Source: Pararhizobium capsulatum DSM 1112
GTDB lineage: Bacteria; Pseudomonadota; Alphaproteobacteria; Rhizobiales; Rhizobiaceae
Length of the DNA: 64,000 bases
Direction of reading: 5' to 3'
Assembly: GCF_030814475.1 (NCBI RefSeq)
Contig: NZ_JAUSVF010000001.1
Coordinates: forward strand, 827,001-891,000
Below, piece after piece: positions 9,562-17,317 of this stretch (position 1 is the stretch's first letter; every line of letters starts with the position of its first letter). Made by a program: the position numbers and the translations under genes. The notes below the pieces were generated by a model, which worked only from the letters and a program-made list of their open reading frames with translations, was not told the origin of the DNA and did no database searches.

Positions 9562-10680
9562 ATGCGCATTACTCTCGAGCGGTCCAATCTCCTGAAGTCG
9601 CTGAACCACGTTCACCGCGTGGTCGAGCGCCGCAATACCATTCCGATCCTCTCCAACGTGCTGTTGCGCTCCGATGGCGCAAGCCTGGAGATGAAGGCGA
9701 CCGACCTCGACCTCGAAATTACCGAAGCGACGCCTGCGCAGGTCGAGCAGGCGGGCGCAACGACGGTGCCGGCGCATCTGCTCTACGATATCGTCCGCAA
9801 GCTTTCCGACGGGTCTGAAGTGGCGCTCGCCACCAACACTGAAGGCACGGCGATGACGGTGCAGTCGGGCCGCTCGAAGTTCTCGCTGCAGTGCCTGCCG
9901 CAATCCGACTTTCCGGACCTGACCGCCGGCGCCTTTACCCACACCTTCCGCATCAAGGCGACGGACCTGAAGATGCTGATCGATCGCACCCAGTTTGCGA
10001 TCTCGACGGAAGAAACCCGCTATTATCTCAACGGCATCTATATCCATACGATCGAAAGCAACGGCCAGCTGAAACTGCGCGCTGTCGCGACCGACGGGCA
10101 CCGGCTGGCGCGCGCCGATATCGAGGCGCCGTCGGGTTCCGAAGGCATGCCGGGCATCATCATTCCGCGCAAGACCGTCAGCGAATTGCAGAAGCTGGTC
10201 GACAATCCCGATGTCATCGTCACCGTCGAGGTGTCGGACGCCAAAATCCGCCTGACCATCGGCTCGATCGTCATGACCTCCAAGCTGATCGACGGCACTT
10301 TCCCGGATTACCAGCGCGTCATCCCCGCCAACAACGAAAAGGAACTGAAGATCGATTGCCAGTCCTTCGCGCAGGCCGTCGATCGCGTCTCCACCATCTC
10401 GTCGGAACGGGGCCGTGCGGTAAAGCTGTCGCTCACCGAGGGCCAGCTGACGCTTACCGTCAACAACCCTGATTCCGGCAGCGCGACGGAAGAACTGCCG
10501 GTCGGTTATGACAGCGATCCGCTGGAAATCGGCTTCAACGCCAAGTACCTGCTCGATATCACCGCCCAGCTTTCGGGCGACGAGGCCGTGTTCATGCTGG
10601 CCGATCCCGGCTCGCCGACGCTGGTGCGTGATCTCGCAGGCGACGATGCGCTTTATGTCCTGATGCCGATGCGCGTCTAA
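9562..10680 (+). CDS. dnaN: DNA polymerase III subunit beta (sliding clamp)
   Basis: A 372-residue sliding clamp, full length for the family with three repeated domains. It dimerises into the ring that tethers DNA polymerase III, MutS, MutL and other partners to DNA. Recognisable segments are the start MRITLERSNLLKSLNHVHRVVERRNTIPILSNVLL, the middle domain (YYLNGIYIHTI, LRAVATDGHRLA) and the C-terminal ALYVLMPMRV, which forms part of the partner-binding pocket. The ATG at 9562 matches the conserved N-terminus. It stands alone, not next to dnaA or recF, as in other Rhizobiaceae. A repeat tract and a terminator follow. Confidence 0.97.
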   Translation: MRITLERSNLLKSLNHVHRVVERRNTIPILSNVLLRSDGASLEMKATDLDLEITEATPAQVEQAGATTVPAHLLYDIVRKLSDGSEVALATNTEGTAMTVQSGRSKFSLQCLPQSDFPDLTAGAFTHTFRIKATDLKMLIDRTQFAISTEETRYYLNGIYIHTIESNGQLKLRAVATDGHRLARADIEAPSGSEGMPGIIIPRKTVSELQKLVDNPDVIVTVEVSDAKIRLTIGSIVMTSKLIDGTFPDYQRVIPANNEKELKIDCQSFAQAVDRVSTISSERGRAVKLSLTEGQLTLTVNNPDSGSATEELPVGYDSDPLEIGFNAKYLLDITAQLSGDEAVFMLADPGSPTLVRDLAGDDALYVLMPMRV

Positions 10681-10786
10681 AGCGCGTCGCGATCTTTCAG
10701 ATTCGCTTTCCACGCTTTGGCTCTTTGTTTTTACGCATGTCGTTATCGCAAAACCGCTGCGCACTTTTGCGCGACATGCGTTTAAC
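10680..10786. repeat. rhizobial intergenic repeat downstream of dnaN
   Basis: The stretch begins AAAGCGCGTCGCGATCTTTC at the dnaN stop and ends near GCGCGACATGCG. It contains TACGCATGTCG and CGCGACATGCG, which form an inverted repeat. From general knowledge, this type of sequence recurs in Rhizobium and Agrobacterium intergenic regions. There is no second full copy in this window, so membership of a family is inference. Confidence 0.5.
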
Positions 10787-10798
10787 CTTCAGCCCTGG

Positions 10799-10917
10799 CC
10801 GGCCTGCAGATGGCGCTTTCCCATGCTTCCGGTGCTCACGTACCGAAGTACGCTCAAGCTCCGGGGCACGGAAAATCACCATTTTCGACTCGGCCTGAAC
10901 TGAATGTCGATCGGTCC
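10799..10917. repeat. degenerate copy of the 141-bp palindromic element (see 20809-20949)
   Basis: This stretch matches 20829-20950 over its whole length with scattered differences. Shared blocks include ATGGCGCTTTCC, CTTCCGGTGCTCACGTACCG and AAAATCACCATTTTCGA. The right end (CTGAACTGAATGTCGATCGG) retains the terminal repeat with one change. The left terminal repeat is largely lost. Confidence 0.75.
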
Positions 10918-10947
10918 TCGCGCTAAAGCTCGCTCGCCGCTGCATCG

Positions 10948-10988
10948 AACGGTTCGGGAGCGGCTGACGCCGCCCGGGCCGTTTTTTT
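10948..10988 (+). terminator. candidate rho-independent terminator after dnaN
   Basis: A GC-rich stem (AACGGTTCGGGAGCGGC pairing with GCCGCCCGGGCCGTT, with a bulge and a TGAC loop) is followed by seven T residues. It lies about 270 bp after the dnaN stop and before the pmtA promoter region. Confidence 0.7.
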
Positions 10989-11169
10989 ATGCGTGACTTC
11001 TGATAAATATGCGACAACGAGGCTCGCTCGTATTTTCACTACATCTTAATGACGTGAAGAGACTTGTTTTTGTCGCAACTCGCAACACATAATCCACTGC
11101 GTCGAAGACTCTGTTCATGAAGGCGGAGATTCGCTGTCAGCGGTGCTCAACCGGATTACGGGAAGAAAA

Positions 11170-11766
11170 ATGAATTTTCGTCTGAAGCAGCGTTTTGAAA
11201 AGAAATTTGACGAGGAAATCCGGTTCTTCAAGGGCTGGAAGCAGAACATGAAAGCGGTCGGCTCGATCATCCCGACCTCCGGAATAACGGCCCGGCGCAT
11301 GGCGAGCGTGATCAATCCGCATTCCGGCCTGCCTGTCCTGGAGCTTGGCCCCGGTACCGGGGTGATCACCAAGGCGATCCTCGAAAAGGGTGTGGCGCCT
11401 CAGAGCCTTGTCTCCGTTGAGTTTTCCACCGATTTCTACCAGCACCTCCTCGAACGGTTCCCCGGCGTTGATTTCATCAACGGCGATGCCTTCGACCTGA
11501 AGACGACCCTCGGCGAACGGCGCGACCAGCAATTCGATTGCGTGATCTCGGCTGTGCCGCTTCTGAATTTTCCGATGTACAAGCGCGTGGCGCTGATCGA
11601 GGATCTGCTGTCGCGCATCCCCGTCGGCCGCCCGGTCATGCAGATCTCCTATGGTCCGCTCTCGCCCGTCGTGGCGCTGCCGGATCGTTACCAGATCTCC
11701 CATTATGATTTTGTCGTGCGGAATATTCCGCCAGCCCAGCTTTGGATCTACCGCAAGGCTCATTGA
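11170..11766 (+). CDS. pmtA: phospholipid N-methyltransferase PmtA (Sinorhizobium type)
   Basis: A 198-residue soluble SAM-dependent methyltransferase that converts phosphatidylethanolamine stepwise to phosphatidylcholine at the membrane surface. The N-terminal amphipathic stretch (MNFRLKQRFEKKFDEEIRFFKGW) and the SAM motif VLELGPGTGVITKAIL match the Sinorhizobium-type family, which is distinct from the Rhodobacter type. IISAVPLLNFP-like residues (VISAVPLLNFP) follow. The ATG at 11170 has GGAAG upstream and gives the family length; an in-frame GTG at 11143 would add nine atypical residues. Phosphatidylcholine synthesis is characteristic of rhizobia and important for host interaction in that group. 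The next gene begins 12 bp downstream. Confidence 0.9.
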   Translation: MNFRLKQRFEKKFDEEIRFFKGWKQNMKAVGSIIPTSGITARRMASVINPHSGLPVLELGPGTGVITKAILEKGVAPQSLVSVEFSTDFYQHLLERFPGVDFINGDAFDLKTTLGERRDQQFDCVISAVPLLNFPMYKRVALIEDLLSRIPVGRPVMQISYGPLSPVVALPDRYQISHYDFVVRNIPPAQLWIYRKAH

Positions 11767-11777
11767 GGCCAGAGGGC

Positions 11778-12359
11778 ATGTTCGGGGTTTATATCACCCA
11801 TCCCCAGGTTCGGATCGATCCGACTGTTCCTGTGCCGCGATGGGGATTGTCGGAGCTTGGGACAGCCCGCGCCACGGACACGGCCGGGGGTGACTGGGTG
11901 CGGCGGATCGGCCGGTTTCTTTCCAGCGACGAAACGAAGGCTGAGGAGACGGCGGCGATCCTTGCGGCTGGACGAAAGGTGGAAATCCTTGCCCGCTCCG
12001 GCGAAAACGACAGGTCGGCGACCGGATTTCTGCTGCCCGATGCCTTCGAGGCGGCGGCCGACTGGTTCTTTGCCCACCCGACCGAAAGTTTTCGCGGCTG
12101 GGAACGAGCGGCGGATGCGCAGGCGCGGATCGTCTCTGCCGTATCCGGCGTGCTCGATGCGCATAACCCGGAAGTCCCGATCGTTTTCGTCGGCCATGGC
12201 GGTGTCGGAACGCTGCTGAAATGCCATCTGGCCGGCGTGCCCATCGCACGCCATGATCAGCCGGCAGGCGGTGGCAATCTCTTCGCATTTTCCCTTGCGG
12301 ATCGTTGCCTTGCATGCGACTGGACCCCGATGGAACAATGGCGGGGATGGATGGCATGA
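11778..12359 (+). CDS. histidine-phosphatase-like protein with altered RHG motif
   Basis: A 193-residue protein with the histidine phosphatase (phosphoglycerate mutase-like) layout. The usual N-terminal catalytic RHG is replaced by THP in [11 protein letters not shown]; the central His is kept, the Arg lost. A downstream LSELGTARA motif and a second His in [12 protein letters not shown] are present. AGAGGG precedes the ATG at 11778. The stop overlaps the pyrF start as ATGA, so the two genes are coupled; pmtA lies 11 bp upstream. Whether it is an active phosphatase cannot be told from sequence, because the phosphate-binding Arg is missing. Confidence 0.75.
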   Translation: MFGVYITHPQVRIDPTVPVPRWGLSELGTARATDTAGGDWVRRIGRFLSSDETKAEETAAILAAGRKVEILARSGENDRSATGFLLPDAFEAAADWFFAHPTESFRGWERAADAQARIVSAVSGVLDAHNPEVPIVFVGHGGVGTLLKCHLAGVPIARHDQPAGGGNLFAFSLADRCLACDWTPMEQWRGWMA

Positions 12360-13060
12360 CCCTGAATGCACGCGACAGACTGATCATCGGTCTCGACCTT
12401 CCGACGATCGGCGAGGCTGAAAAGATCGTGGCCGCTCTCGGCGACGAAGCGAGTTTCTACAAGATCGGATATCAGCTTGTCTTTGCCGGCGGGCTGGAAT
12501 TTGCCCGCGATCTCGCCCAGGGCGGCAAGAAGGTCTTCCTCGACATGAAACTGCTCGATATCGACAACACGGTGGCCAAGGGCGTGGAAAACATCGCCAG
12601 GATGGGTATGTCGATGCTGACCCTGCATGCCTATCCCAAGGCGATGAAGGCGGCTGTCGAGGCGGCGAAAGGTTCCGATCTCTGCCTGCTCGGTGTGACG
12701 GTGCTGACGTCCATGGATGCAGAAGACGTCAGGGATGCGGGCTATGCGCTCGATCCACGCGCACTGGTGCTGAAGCGTGCCGAACAGGCGCGGGAGGCCG
12801 GCATGGGCGGGATCGTCTGCTCGGCGGAAGAATCGGCTGCGGTGCGCGGCATTGTCGGTGCGGGCATGGCCGTCGTCACCCCCGGCATCCGCCCGACGGG
12901 CAGCGACAAGGGCGATCAGAAGCGGGTGATGACGCCTGCCGACTCGCTGGCTGCGGGCTCAAGCCATCTGGTGGTGGCGCGGCCGATCGTCAAGGCGGAA
13001 GATCCACTTGCGGCGACACGAGCCATTCTGGCCGAGATGGATCGCGCGCTTCAGGCGTGA
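12356..13060 (+). CDS. pyrF: orotidine-5'-phosphate decarboxylase
   Basis: A 234-residue TIM-barrel enzyme that decarboxylates OMP to UMP, the last step of pyrimidine synthesis. The catalytic motif is [14 protein letters not shown] (the Asp-Lys-x-x-Asp array). Substrate-binding residues appear in VTPGIRP and VARPI. The start at 12356 overlaps the upstream stop (ATGA) and gives [17 protein letters not shown], which fits family N-termini; an ATG nine bases earlier is possible. It is the last gene of the group beginning with pmtA. Confidence 0.95.
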   Translation: MTLNARDRLIIGLDLPTIGEAEKIVAALGDEASFYKIGYQLVFAGGLEFARDLAQGGKKVFLDMKLLDIDNTVAKGVENIARMGMSMLTLHAYPKAMKAAVEAAKGSDLCLLGVTVLTSMDAEDVRDAGYALDPRALVLKRAEQAREAGMGGIVCSAEESAAVRGIVGAGMAVVTPGIRPTGSDKGDQKRVMTPADSLAAGSSHLVVARPIVKAEDPLAATRAILAEMDRALQA

Positions 13061-13071
13061 GCGCCGGCAAG

Positions 13072-14175
13072 TCATTCCACCCTGTTGTGTTCGATCACGT
13101 TGGTATCCTCATCATTGCGGATCAGCGAGACGTCGCCGCCGATCACTATATTCCCGGCAACCCTGTTGAACTCGGCGAAATCCCGCGAAATTAACCCGCT
13201 GCCGAAGGGGGCCGAGGGGGCTGTCAGGCAATAGAGACGGGCGCCGTTGCGGGAGTTCAGCCAGATGGCGGGTTCGGCTCCACCCTTCGAATAGGAGAAG
13301 GTGTTGCCGCTGATCTCGTTATACTGTGGCGACTGGTGGCGGATGGTGCCGCCTTCACCGCAGTTGCGATAGAGGAAGATGCCGCCTTTGACGGGGTCGT
13401 TGAACCTGTTGCCGGAGATAAGGTTGTAGGCCGATCCATCCACGGCGATCTGTTCCCGGGATTTGGTGATGACGGCAAAGCTGTTGGCGCGGATCGTGTT
13501 GCGAGCCGATTCCGCGTCGAGATAGATCGCCGTGCCGCCGCTGCGCCCGCTGAATGCGGAGTTCTCCACCGTCAGGCCGGTTACACCGGGCGCGACATAG
13601 AGCGGGATTTTTCCATCGGCGATGAAGCGAAGCTGCGACAGGTCGATGTTGCGGGGTGCCGATGCCTGAGCGTGTTGTGTATGGCCTGCCTTGAGCGATG
13701 ACAGCCGGACGTCTTCCGCCTGACCGTTGGCGCCAAGTCCTTGCACGCGGATCGCGCCTTTGACGGTGCAGTTCTTGACCGTGATGTCCTGCGGCACGCT
13801 CCAGCGCCCGTCTTTCGCCCTGGTCGAGCGGATGAGGATTGTCGGCCGGCCGGAATTGACGGTGCCGCGCGAGCCGTCGAAGGTGGCGCCGGCACAGTCA
13901 ATGGTGATGCCGGAGGCCTTTTCGCCGGAAAGCAGCAGGCGCTTGCTGATGATGTCGGTCTTTTCCAGCATCAGCGAGCAGTTGAGCTCGATGCTCGATG
14001 CCTGTTGCGTCGCCGGCTGGCGAAGCGCAGCATATGTCCTGGGCAGGCACGCGGGGGCCGGCGCAGTCTGCGAAGCGGCCACGACCGGGTGCGGGAGGCA
14101 GAGCCAGGATGTTGCAAAGGTGAGGGCGATGATCGCGCCCAGCGCCGTTTTCAAACCTGTCCGTTTCGATGCCAT
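13072..14175 (-). CDS. exported right-handed parallel beta-helix protein
   Basis: A 367-residue protein with a signal peptide (to about residue 33, VVAAS) followed by a NosD/pectate-lyase-like right-handed beta-helix. Repeated short strands with Asn and Gly turns are visible: GLTVENSAFSGRSGGTAIYLD, NTIRANSFAV, NLISGNRFNDPVKGGIFLYRN, NEISGNTF and NRVAGNIVIGG. Four or five cysteines suggest a periplasmic disulfide-stabilised protein. The fold suggests carbohydrate binding or cleavage, but no catalytic set is recognisable, so function is unknown. It is convergent with pyrF (11-bp gap) and divergent from the DUF1330 gene. Confidence 0.75.
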   Translation of the reverse strand: MASKRTGLKTALGAIIALTFATSWLCLPHPVVAASQTAPAPACLPRTYAALRQPATQQASSIELNCSLMLEKTDIISKRLLLSGEKASGITIDCAGATFDGSRGTVNSGRPTILIRSTRAKDGRWSVPQDITVKNCTVKGAIRVQGLGANGQAEDVRLSSLKAGHTQHAQASAPRNIDLSQLRFIADGKIPLYVAPGVTGLTVENSAFSGRSGGTAIYLDAESARNTIRANSFAVITKSREQIAVDGSAYNLISGNRFNDPVKGGIFLYRNCGEGGTIRHQSPQYNEISGNTFSYSKGGAEPAIWLNSRNGARLYCLTAPSAPFGSGLISRDFAEFNRVAGNIVIGGDVSLIRNDEDTNVIEHNRVE

Positions 14176-14266
14176 GCATGCGCTCCGTCATTCATCCGCT
14201 TGACCCCTTCGGCAAATTGCCGGAAGACGATCATCTCATGCTTGCGGCGAGAAAGAGGAGAAGGCA

Positions 14267-14554
14267 ATGGCAAAGGGATACTGGATTGCACGCGTCGATG
14301 TTCGCGATGCCGAGCGCTACAAGGATTATGTCACGGCCGCCAAGCCGGCCTTCGAAAAATACGGCGCCAACTTTCTGGCGCGCGGTGGCGAGCACGAGCG
14401 TCTGGAAGGGCATGTGCGTGCCCGCAACGTCGTGATCGAGTTTCCTTCGCTCAAGGCCGCCCATGATTGTTACCACTCGCCCGAATACCAGATTGCGGCC
14501 GCGATCCGCCAGGCGGTTGCGGATGCCGAGATGGTGATTGTCGAAGGCGTCTGA
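14267..14554 (+). CDS. DUF1330 family protein
   Basis: A 95-residue protein of the DUF1330 family, a ferredoxin-like (dimeric alpha-beta barrel) fold. Conserved features are MAKGYWIARVDVRD near the start, FLARGGEHERLEG in the middle and VVIEFPSLKAAHDCYHSPEYQ. Full length for the family. AGGAG-like purines (GAGAAGGCA) precede the ATG. It appears monocistronic. No biochemical role is established for the family. Confidence 0.85.
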   Translation: MAKGYWIARVDVRDAERYKDYVTAAKPAFEKYGANFLARGGEHERLEGHVRARNVVIEFPSLKAAHDCYHSPEYQIAAAIRQAVADAEMVIVEGV

Positions 14555-14687
14555 GCGCGCTTTGAAGCCTGCGTCGGAATGCGGCGCGAAAGCCTGCGTG
14601 ATAAGCCTTCACCTCGCGGGGTGATTGGGCTATGTACCCGTTAGATATCAAGCAACGCGCCTAGCGAACTTCAGGAGTGCCTGTGCC

Positions 14688-15668
14688 ATGACCTTGTCCA
14701 ATGTTCCGCCGCTCGTCACGGTTTTCGGTGGGTCGGGCTTTGTCGGCCGTCATGTCGTAAGAGCCCTTGCGCGGCGCGGCTACCGCATTCGTGTCGCCGT
14801 GCGCCGTCCCGACCTCGCGGGCTTCCTGCTGCCGCTCGGAAATGTCGGCCAGATTTCGCTGGTCCAGGCCAATCTGCGCTACCGCAAGTCTGTCGATGCC
14901 GCGGTTCAGGGTGCAAGCCATGTGGTCAATTGCGTCGGCATTCTCTTCGAGAGCGGCCGAAACACCTTTGACGCCGTCCAGGATTTTGGCGCCCGTGCGG
15001 TCGCTGAAGCGGCCCGTGCCGCCGGTGCGCAGCTCACGCATGTTTCGGCCATCGGCGCCGATGCCAACAGCGAATCGCTCTACGCCCGCTCGAAGGGACG
15101 CGCCGAACGGTCGGTGCTCGATATCCTGCCGGAAGCTGTGATCCTGCGTCCGTCGATCGTCTTCGGTCCGGAAGACCAGTTCTTCAACAAGTTTGCCGAG
15201 ATGTCGCGCTTCGCACCGGCGCTGCCGCTGATCGGCGGCGGCGAGATGGCCTTCCAGCCGGTCTACGTTACCGATGTTGCCGAAGCGGTAGCGACCTCCG
15301 TCGACGGCAAGGTCGCCCGCGGCACGATCTACGAACTGGGCGGCCCGGAGGTCCTGACATTCCGCAACTGTCTCGAGATCATGCTGAAGACGATCGATCG
15401 CAAGCGGGCTCTCGTGCCGCTGCCGTTCGGCATTGCATCGCTGATCGGCTCGATCGCCTCGCTTATCCCCTTCATCAAGCCGCCGCTGACCCCCGATCAG
15501 GTCATCCTGCTGCGCAGCGACAACATCGTGTCCGAGGCTGCACGCAGCGAAGGCCGCACCCTCACGGCATTCGGCATCGAGCCGACATCGGTTGAAGCCG
15601 TCCTGCCATCCTATGTCGTGCACTATCGTCCGCAGGGCCAGTATACCCGCTCTGGCAACGCGGCCTGA
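14688..15668 (+). CDS. NDUFA9-like NAD(P)-binding protein (complex I accessory / epimerase-like)
   Basis: A 326-residue extended-SDR protein resembling the complex I NDUFA9 subunit family of alphaproteobacteria. The Rossmann motif VTVFGGSGFVGRHVVRAL starts at residue 9. Later motifs are VVNCVGILFESG, LTHVSAIGAD, YARSKGRAER (Tyr and Lys positions of SDRs) and AVILRPSIVFGPEDQFFNKFA. AGGAG lies 11 nt before the ATG at 14688. In bacteria these proteins are thought to assist respiratory complex I or quinone-related enzymes; the role here is inferred from family membership. A strong terminator follows. Confidence 0.85.
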   Translation: MTLSNVPPLVTVFGGSGFVGRHVVRALARRGYRIRVAVRRPDLAGFLLPLGNVGQISLVQANLRYRKSVDAAVQGASHVVNCVGILFESGRNTFDAVQDFGARAVAEAARAAGAQLTHVSAIGADANSESLYARSKGRAERSVLDILPEAVILRPSIVFGPEDQFFNKFAEMSRFAPALPLIGGGEMAFQPVYVTDVAEAVATSVDGKVARGTIYELGGPEVLTFRNCLEIMLKTIDRKRALVPLPFGIASLIGSIASLIPFIKPPLTPDQVILLRSDNIVSEAARSEGRTLTAFGIEPTSVEAVLPSYVVHYRPQGQYTRSGNAA

Positions 15669-15697
15669 AACGAACAATCAATCCGGAGACTTCGCGG

Positions 15698-15725
15698 GCC
15701 GCCGGGGCAATCCGGCGGCTCTTTT
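15698..15725 (+). terminator. rho-independent terminator
   Basis: Perfect 8-bp stem GCCGCCGG / CCGGCGGC with a six-base loop, followed by TCTTTT. It lies 30 bp after the NDUFA9-like gene. Confidence 0.85.
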
Positions 15726-15905
15726 CGTTTGCAACACCGCGAAACGTTGCACTTCTGCCGCACTCGTTTTGAGCTTTGGTATTTACCTCGGATTCAACAT
15801 GTTCCGATATTGATAACGGCCGTCGCAACGCTTAGAGAGCAGCCGCGCTGAGCCTTGCGAATCCTTGAAGGCGGCACGTCATTCCTATCGAGAGGCAGAC
15901 AGTTC

Positions 15906-16070
15906 ATGGGTAAGTCGATCGCACTCTTTTTTGCGTGCGCAGCGCTGATCATCGTCGCCGGTTCGTTCGCAGCGCCGAAGACCGTTGCGGGCCATCACGG
16001 CGATTGCTCTCCGGCCTACGGCGTCGACCCCTGCACCACGGCCTCGATCGGCACGCTTCCGGAAAATTGA
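15906..16070 (+). CDS. small exported protein, 54 residues
   Basis: A short frame from ATG 15906 encodes MGKSIALFFACAALIIVAGSFAAPKTVAG, an apparent signal peptide, followed by about 25 mature residues (HHGDCSPAYGVDPCTTASIG...). The mature part has two cysteines that could pair. GAGAGG lies 12 nt upstream. No family is recognised. The signal peptide and ribosome site argue for a real gene. It is followed directly by a run of palindromic repeats and a hairpin. Confidence 0.55.
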   Translation: MGKSIALFFACAALIIVAGSFAAPKTVAGHHGDCSPAYGVDPCTTASIGTLPEN

Positions 16071-16076
16071 TCGCTT

Positions 16077-16142
16077 TCTAGATTCTTTTGTTTCCGTTTG
16101 TCTTTTCGGGAAAACCGGTTTCCACTTTTCCCTGACAAACTC
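16077..16142. repeat. 66-bp dispersed repeat, copy 1
   Basis: It starts TCTAGATTCTTTTGTTTC and ends CCTGACAAACTC. The reverse complement of 46429-46494 matches it at 64 of 66 positions. It lies just after the stop of the 54-residue gene. Confidence 0.85.
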
Positions 16143-16144
16143 CA

Positions 16145-16188
16145 CTGCATAATTCCTTAAACCGGAATCGGTTTAAGGAATTATGCAG
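16145..16188. repeat. perfect 20-bp palindrome
   Basis: Arm CTGCATAATTCCTTAAACCG is followed by the loop GAAT and the exact reverse complement of the arm. As RNA it forms a 20-bp hairpin. It is part of a composite repeat tract. Confidence 0.85.
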
Positions 16189-16200
16189 CAGGTATAAAGT

Positions 16201-16247
16201 GCTACAGCGAACCTTGGTGCGTCAGATATGACGCACGGCGCTGTAGC
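16201..16247. repeat. two-tier palindrome
   Basis: The outer arms GCTACAGCG / CGCTGTAGC enclose the inner arms GTGCGTCA / TGACGCAC around a GATA loop. Both tiers are perfect. It sits 13 bp after the preceding palindrome. Confidence 0.8.
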
Positions 16248-16295
16248 GACATCAGCGCCTGCAACGGCGCTTCTCGTTTATGGCGGGGGCCAGGA

Positions 16296-16335
16296 ACCGC
16301 ATGCAACCTCTTGAATGGGGCTGCATGCGGTTTTC
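16296..16335 (+). terminator. candidate terminator between convergent genes
   Basis: The 10-bp arms ACCGCATGCA / TGCATGCGGT are perfect, with a 16-base loop and TTTTCGTTT after them on the plus strand. It lies between the 54-residue gene (plus) and the end of uppP (minus). The T-tract suits plus-strand transcripts. Confidence 0.5.
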
Positions 16336-16343
16336 GTTTGGGA

Positions 16344-17150
16344 TCAGCCGAACAGCCAGAGGCCGATCAGGCCTGCAATGCCGACGACGATGCGCCAGAT
16401 CGCGAAGGGCGCAAATCCTCGGCTGGAGACGAAGTTCAGAAGCGACCGCACGACGAGCAATGCCGAAACGAAGGCGGCAATGAAGCCGACGGCAATCAGC
16501 GAGGCATCGTTGAAGTCGAGCGCGTTGCGGTTCTTGTAGAGATCGAGCGTGAAGGCGCCCAGCATCGTCGGCATCGCGAGGAAGAACGAGAACTCGGCAG
16601 CAGACCGCTTGTCGGTTCCCATCAGCAGCGCGCCGGCAATGGTTGCGCCGGAACGGGAGGTGCCGGGGATCATCGCAAGGCACTGGAAAAGGCCGATCTT
16701 GAAGGCGAGCGAGGGCGGATAATCCATCACATCGCGATATCTGGGCTGAAGCGGCAGCCTGTCGATCGCGTAGAGAATGACGCCGCCGACGATCAGCACG
16801 ATACAGATCAGCACGGGCGTTTCAAACAGGACAGCCTTGATGAAGTCATGGGCAATCGCGCCGATGACCGCGGCAGGCAGGAACGCCAAGAGCACCGACA
16901 GCAGGAAGCGGCGTGCCTTTTCGCTTGTGGGCAGCGCGAGCGCGATCTGCAGGAGACGCTGGAAATAGACGAGCAGGATTGCCAGGATCGCACCGAGCTG
17001 GATCAGCACGGCAAAGGTGTTGCCCGGCGACTTGAAGCCGAGGAAATGTCCGGCGAGCAGAACATGTGCCGTGGACGATACGGGGATGAATTCGGTAAGA
17101 CCCTCGATGAGGCCGAGGATAAGTGCGCTGATGATCGATTGATCCGCCAT
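16344..17150 (-). CDS. uppP: undecaprenyl-diphosphate phosphatase UppP (BacA)
   Basis: A 268-residue polytopic membrane enzyme that dephosphorylates undecaprenyl pyrophosphate to recycle the lipid carrier for peptidoglycan and polysaccharide synthesis. The two signature regions are present: [14 protein letters not shown] at residues 15-28 and [10 protein letters not shown] near 160. About seven or eight hydrophobic segments are visible and the length is standard. Overproduction of this family gives bacitracin resistance. The ATG at 17150 is well placed; the gene is divergent from the FzlA-like gene. Confidence 0.95.
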   Translation of the reverse strand: MADQSIISALILGLIEGLTEFIPVSSTAHVLLAGHFLGFKSPGNTFAVLIQLGAILAILLVYFQRLLQIALALPTSEKARRFLLSVLLAFLPAAVIGAIAHDFIKAVLFETPVLICIVLIVGGVILYAIDRLPLQPRYRDVMDYPPSLAFKIGLFQCLAMIPGTSRSGATIAGALLMGTDKRSAAEFSFFLAMPTMLGAFTLDLYKNRNALDFNDASLIAVGFIAAFVSALLVVRSLLNFVSSRGFAPFAIWRIVVGIAGLIGLWLFG

Positions 17151-17317
17151 GAATTAAGTATCCCTGAAGCATTGGGGGTTAGCCTGGGGGGCCATGAAGG
17201 CGTTGGCTGATTCGCTTGTGTTTGCGACAGCAAATTCCTATAGCTTTTTCACACGCCCCACGGCTAGACCAAACCGCCGCGCGCTCTCCCGATAGAACTG
17301 ACGAAGCCCGATCCCCC

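Noticed and set aside
10697..11017. Open frame of 106 codons on the minus strand after dnaN
   Set aside because: Lies entirely over the intergenic repeat tract and the terminator; the product is low-complexity basic sequence.
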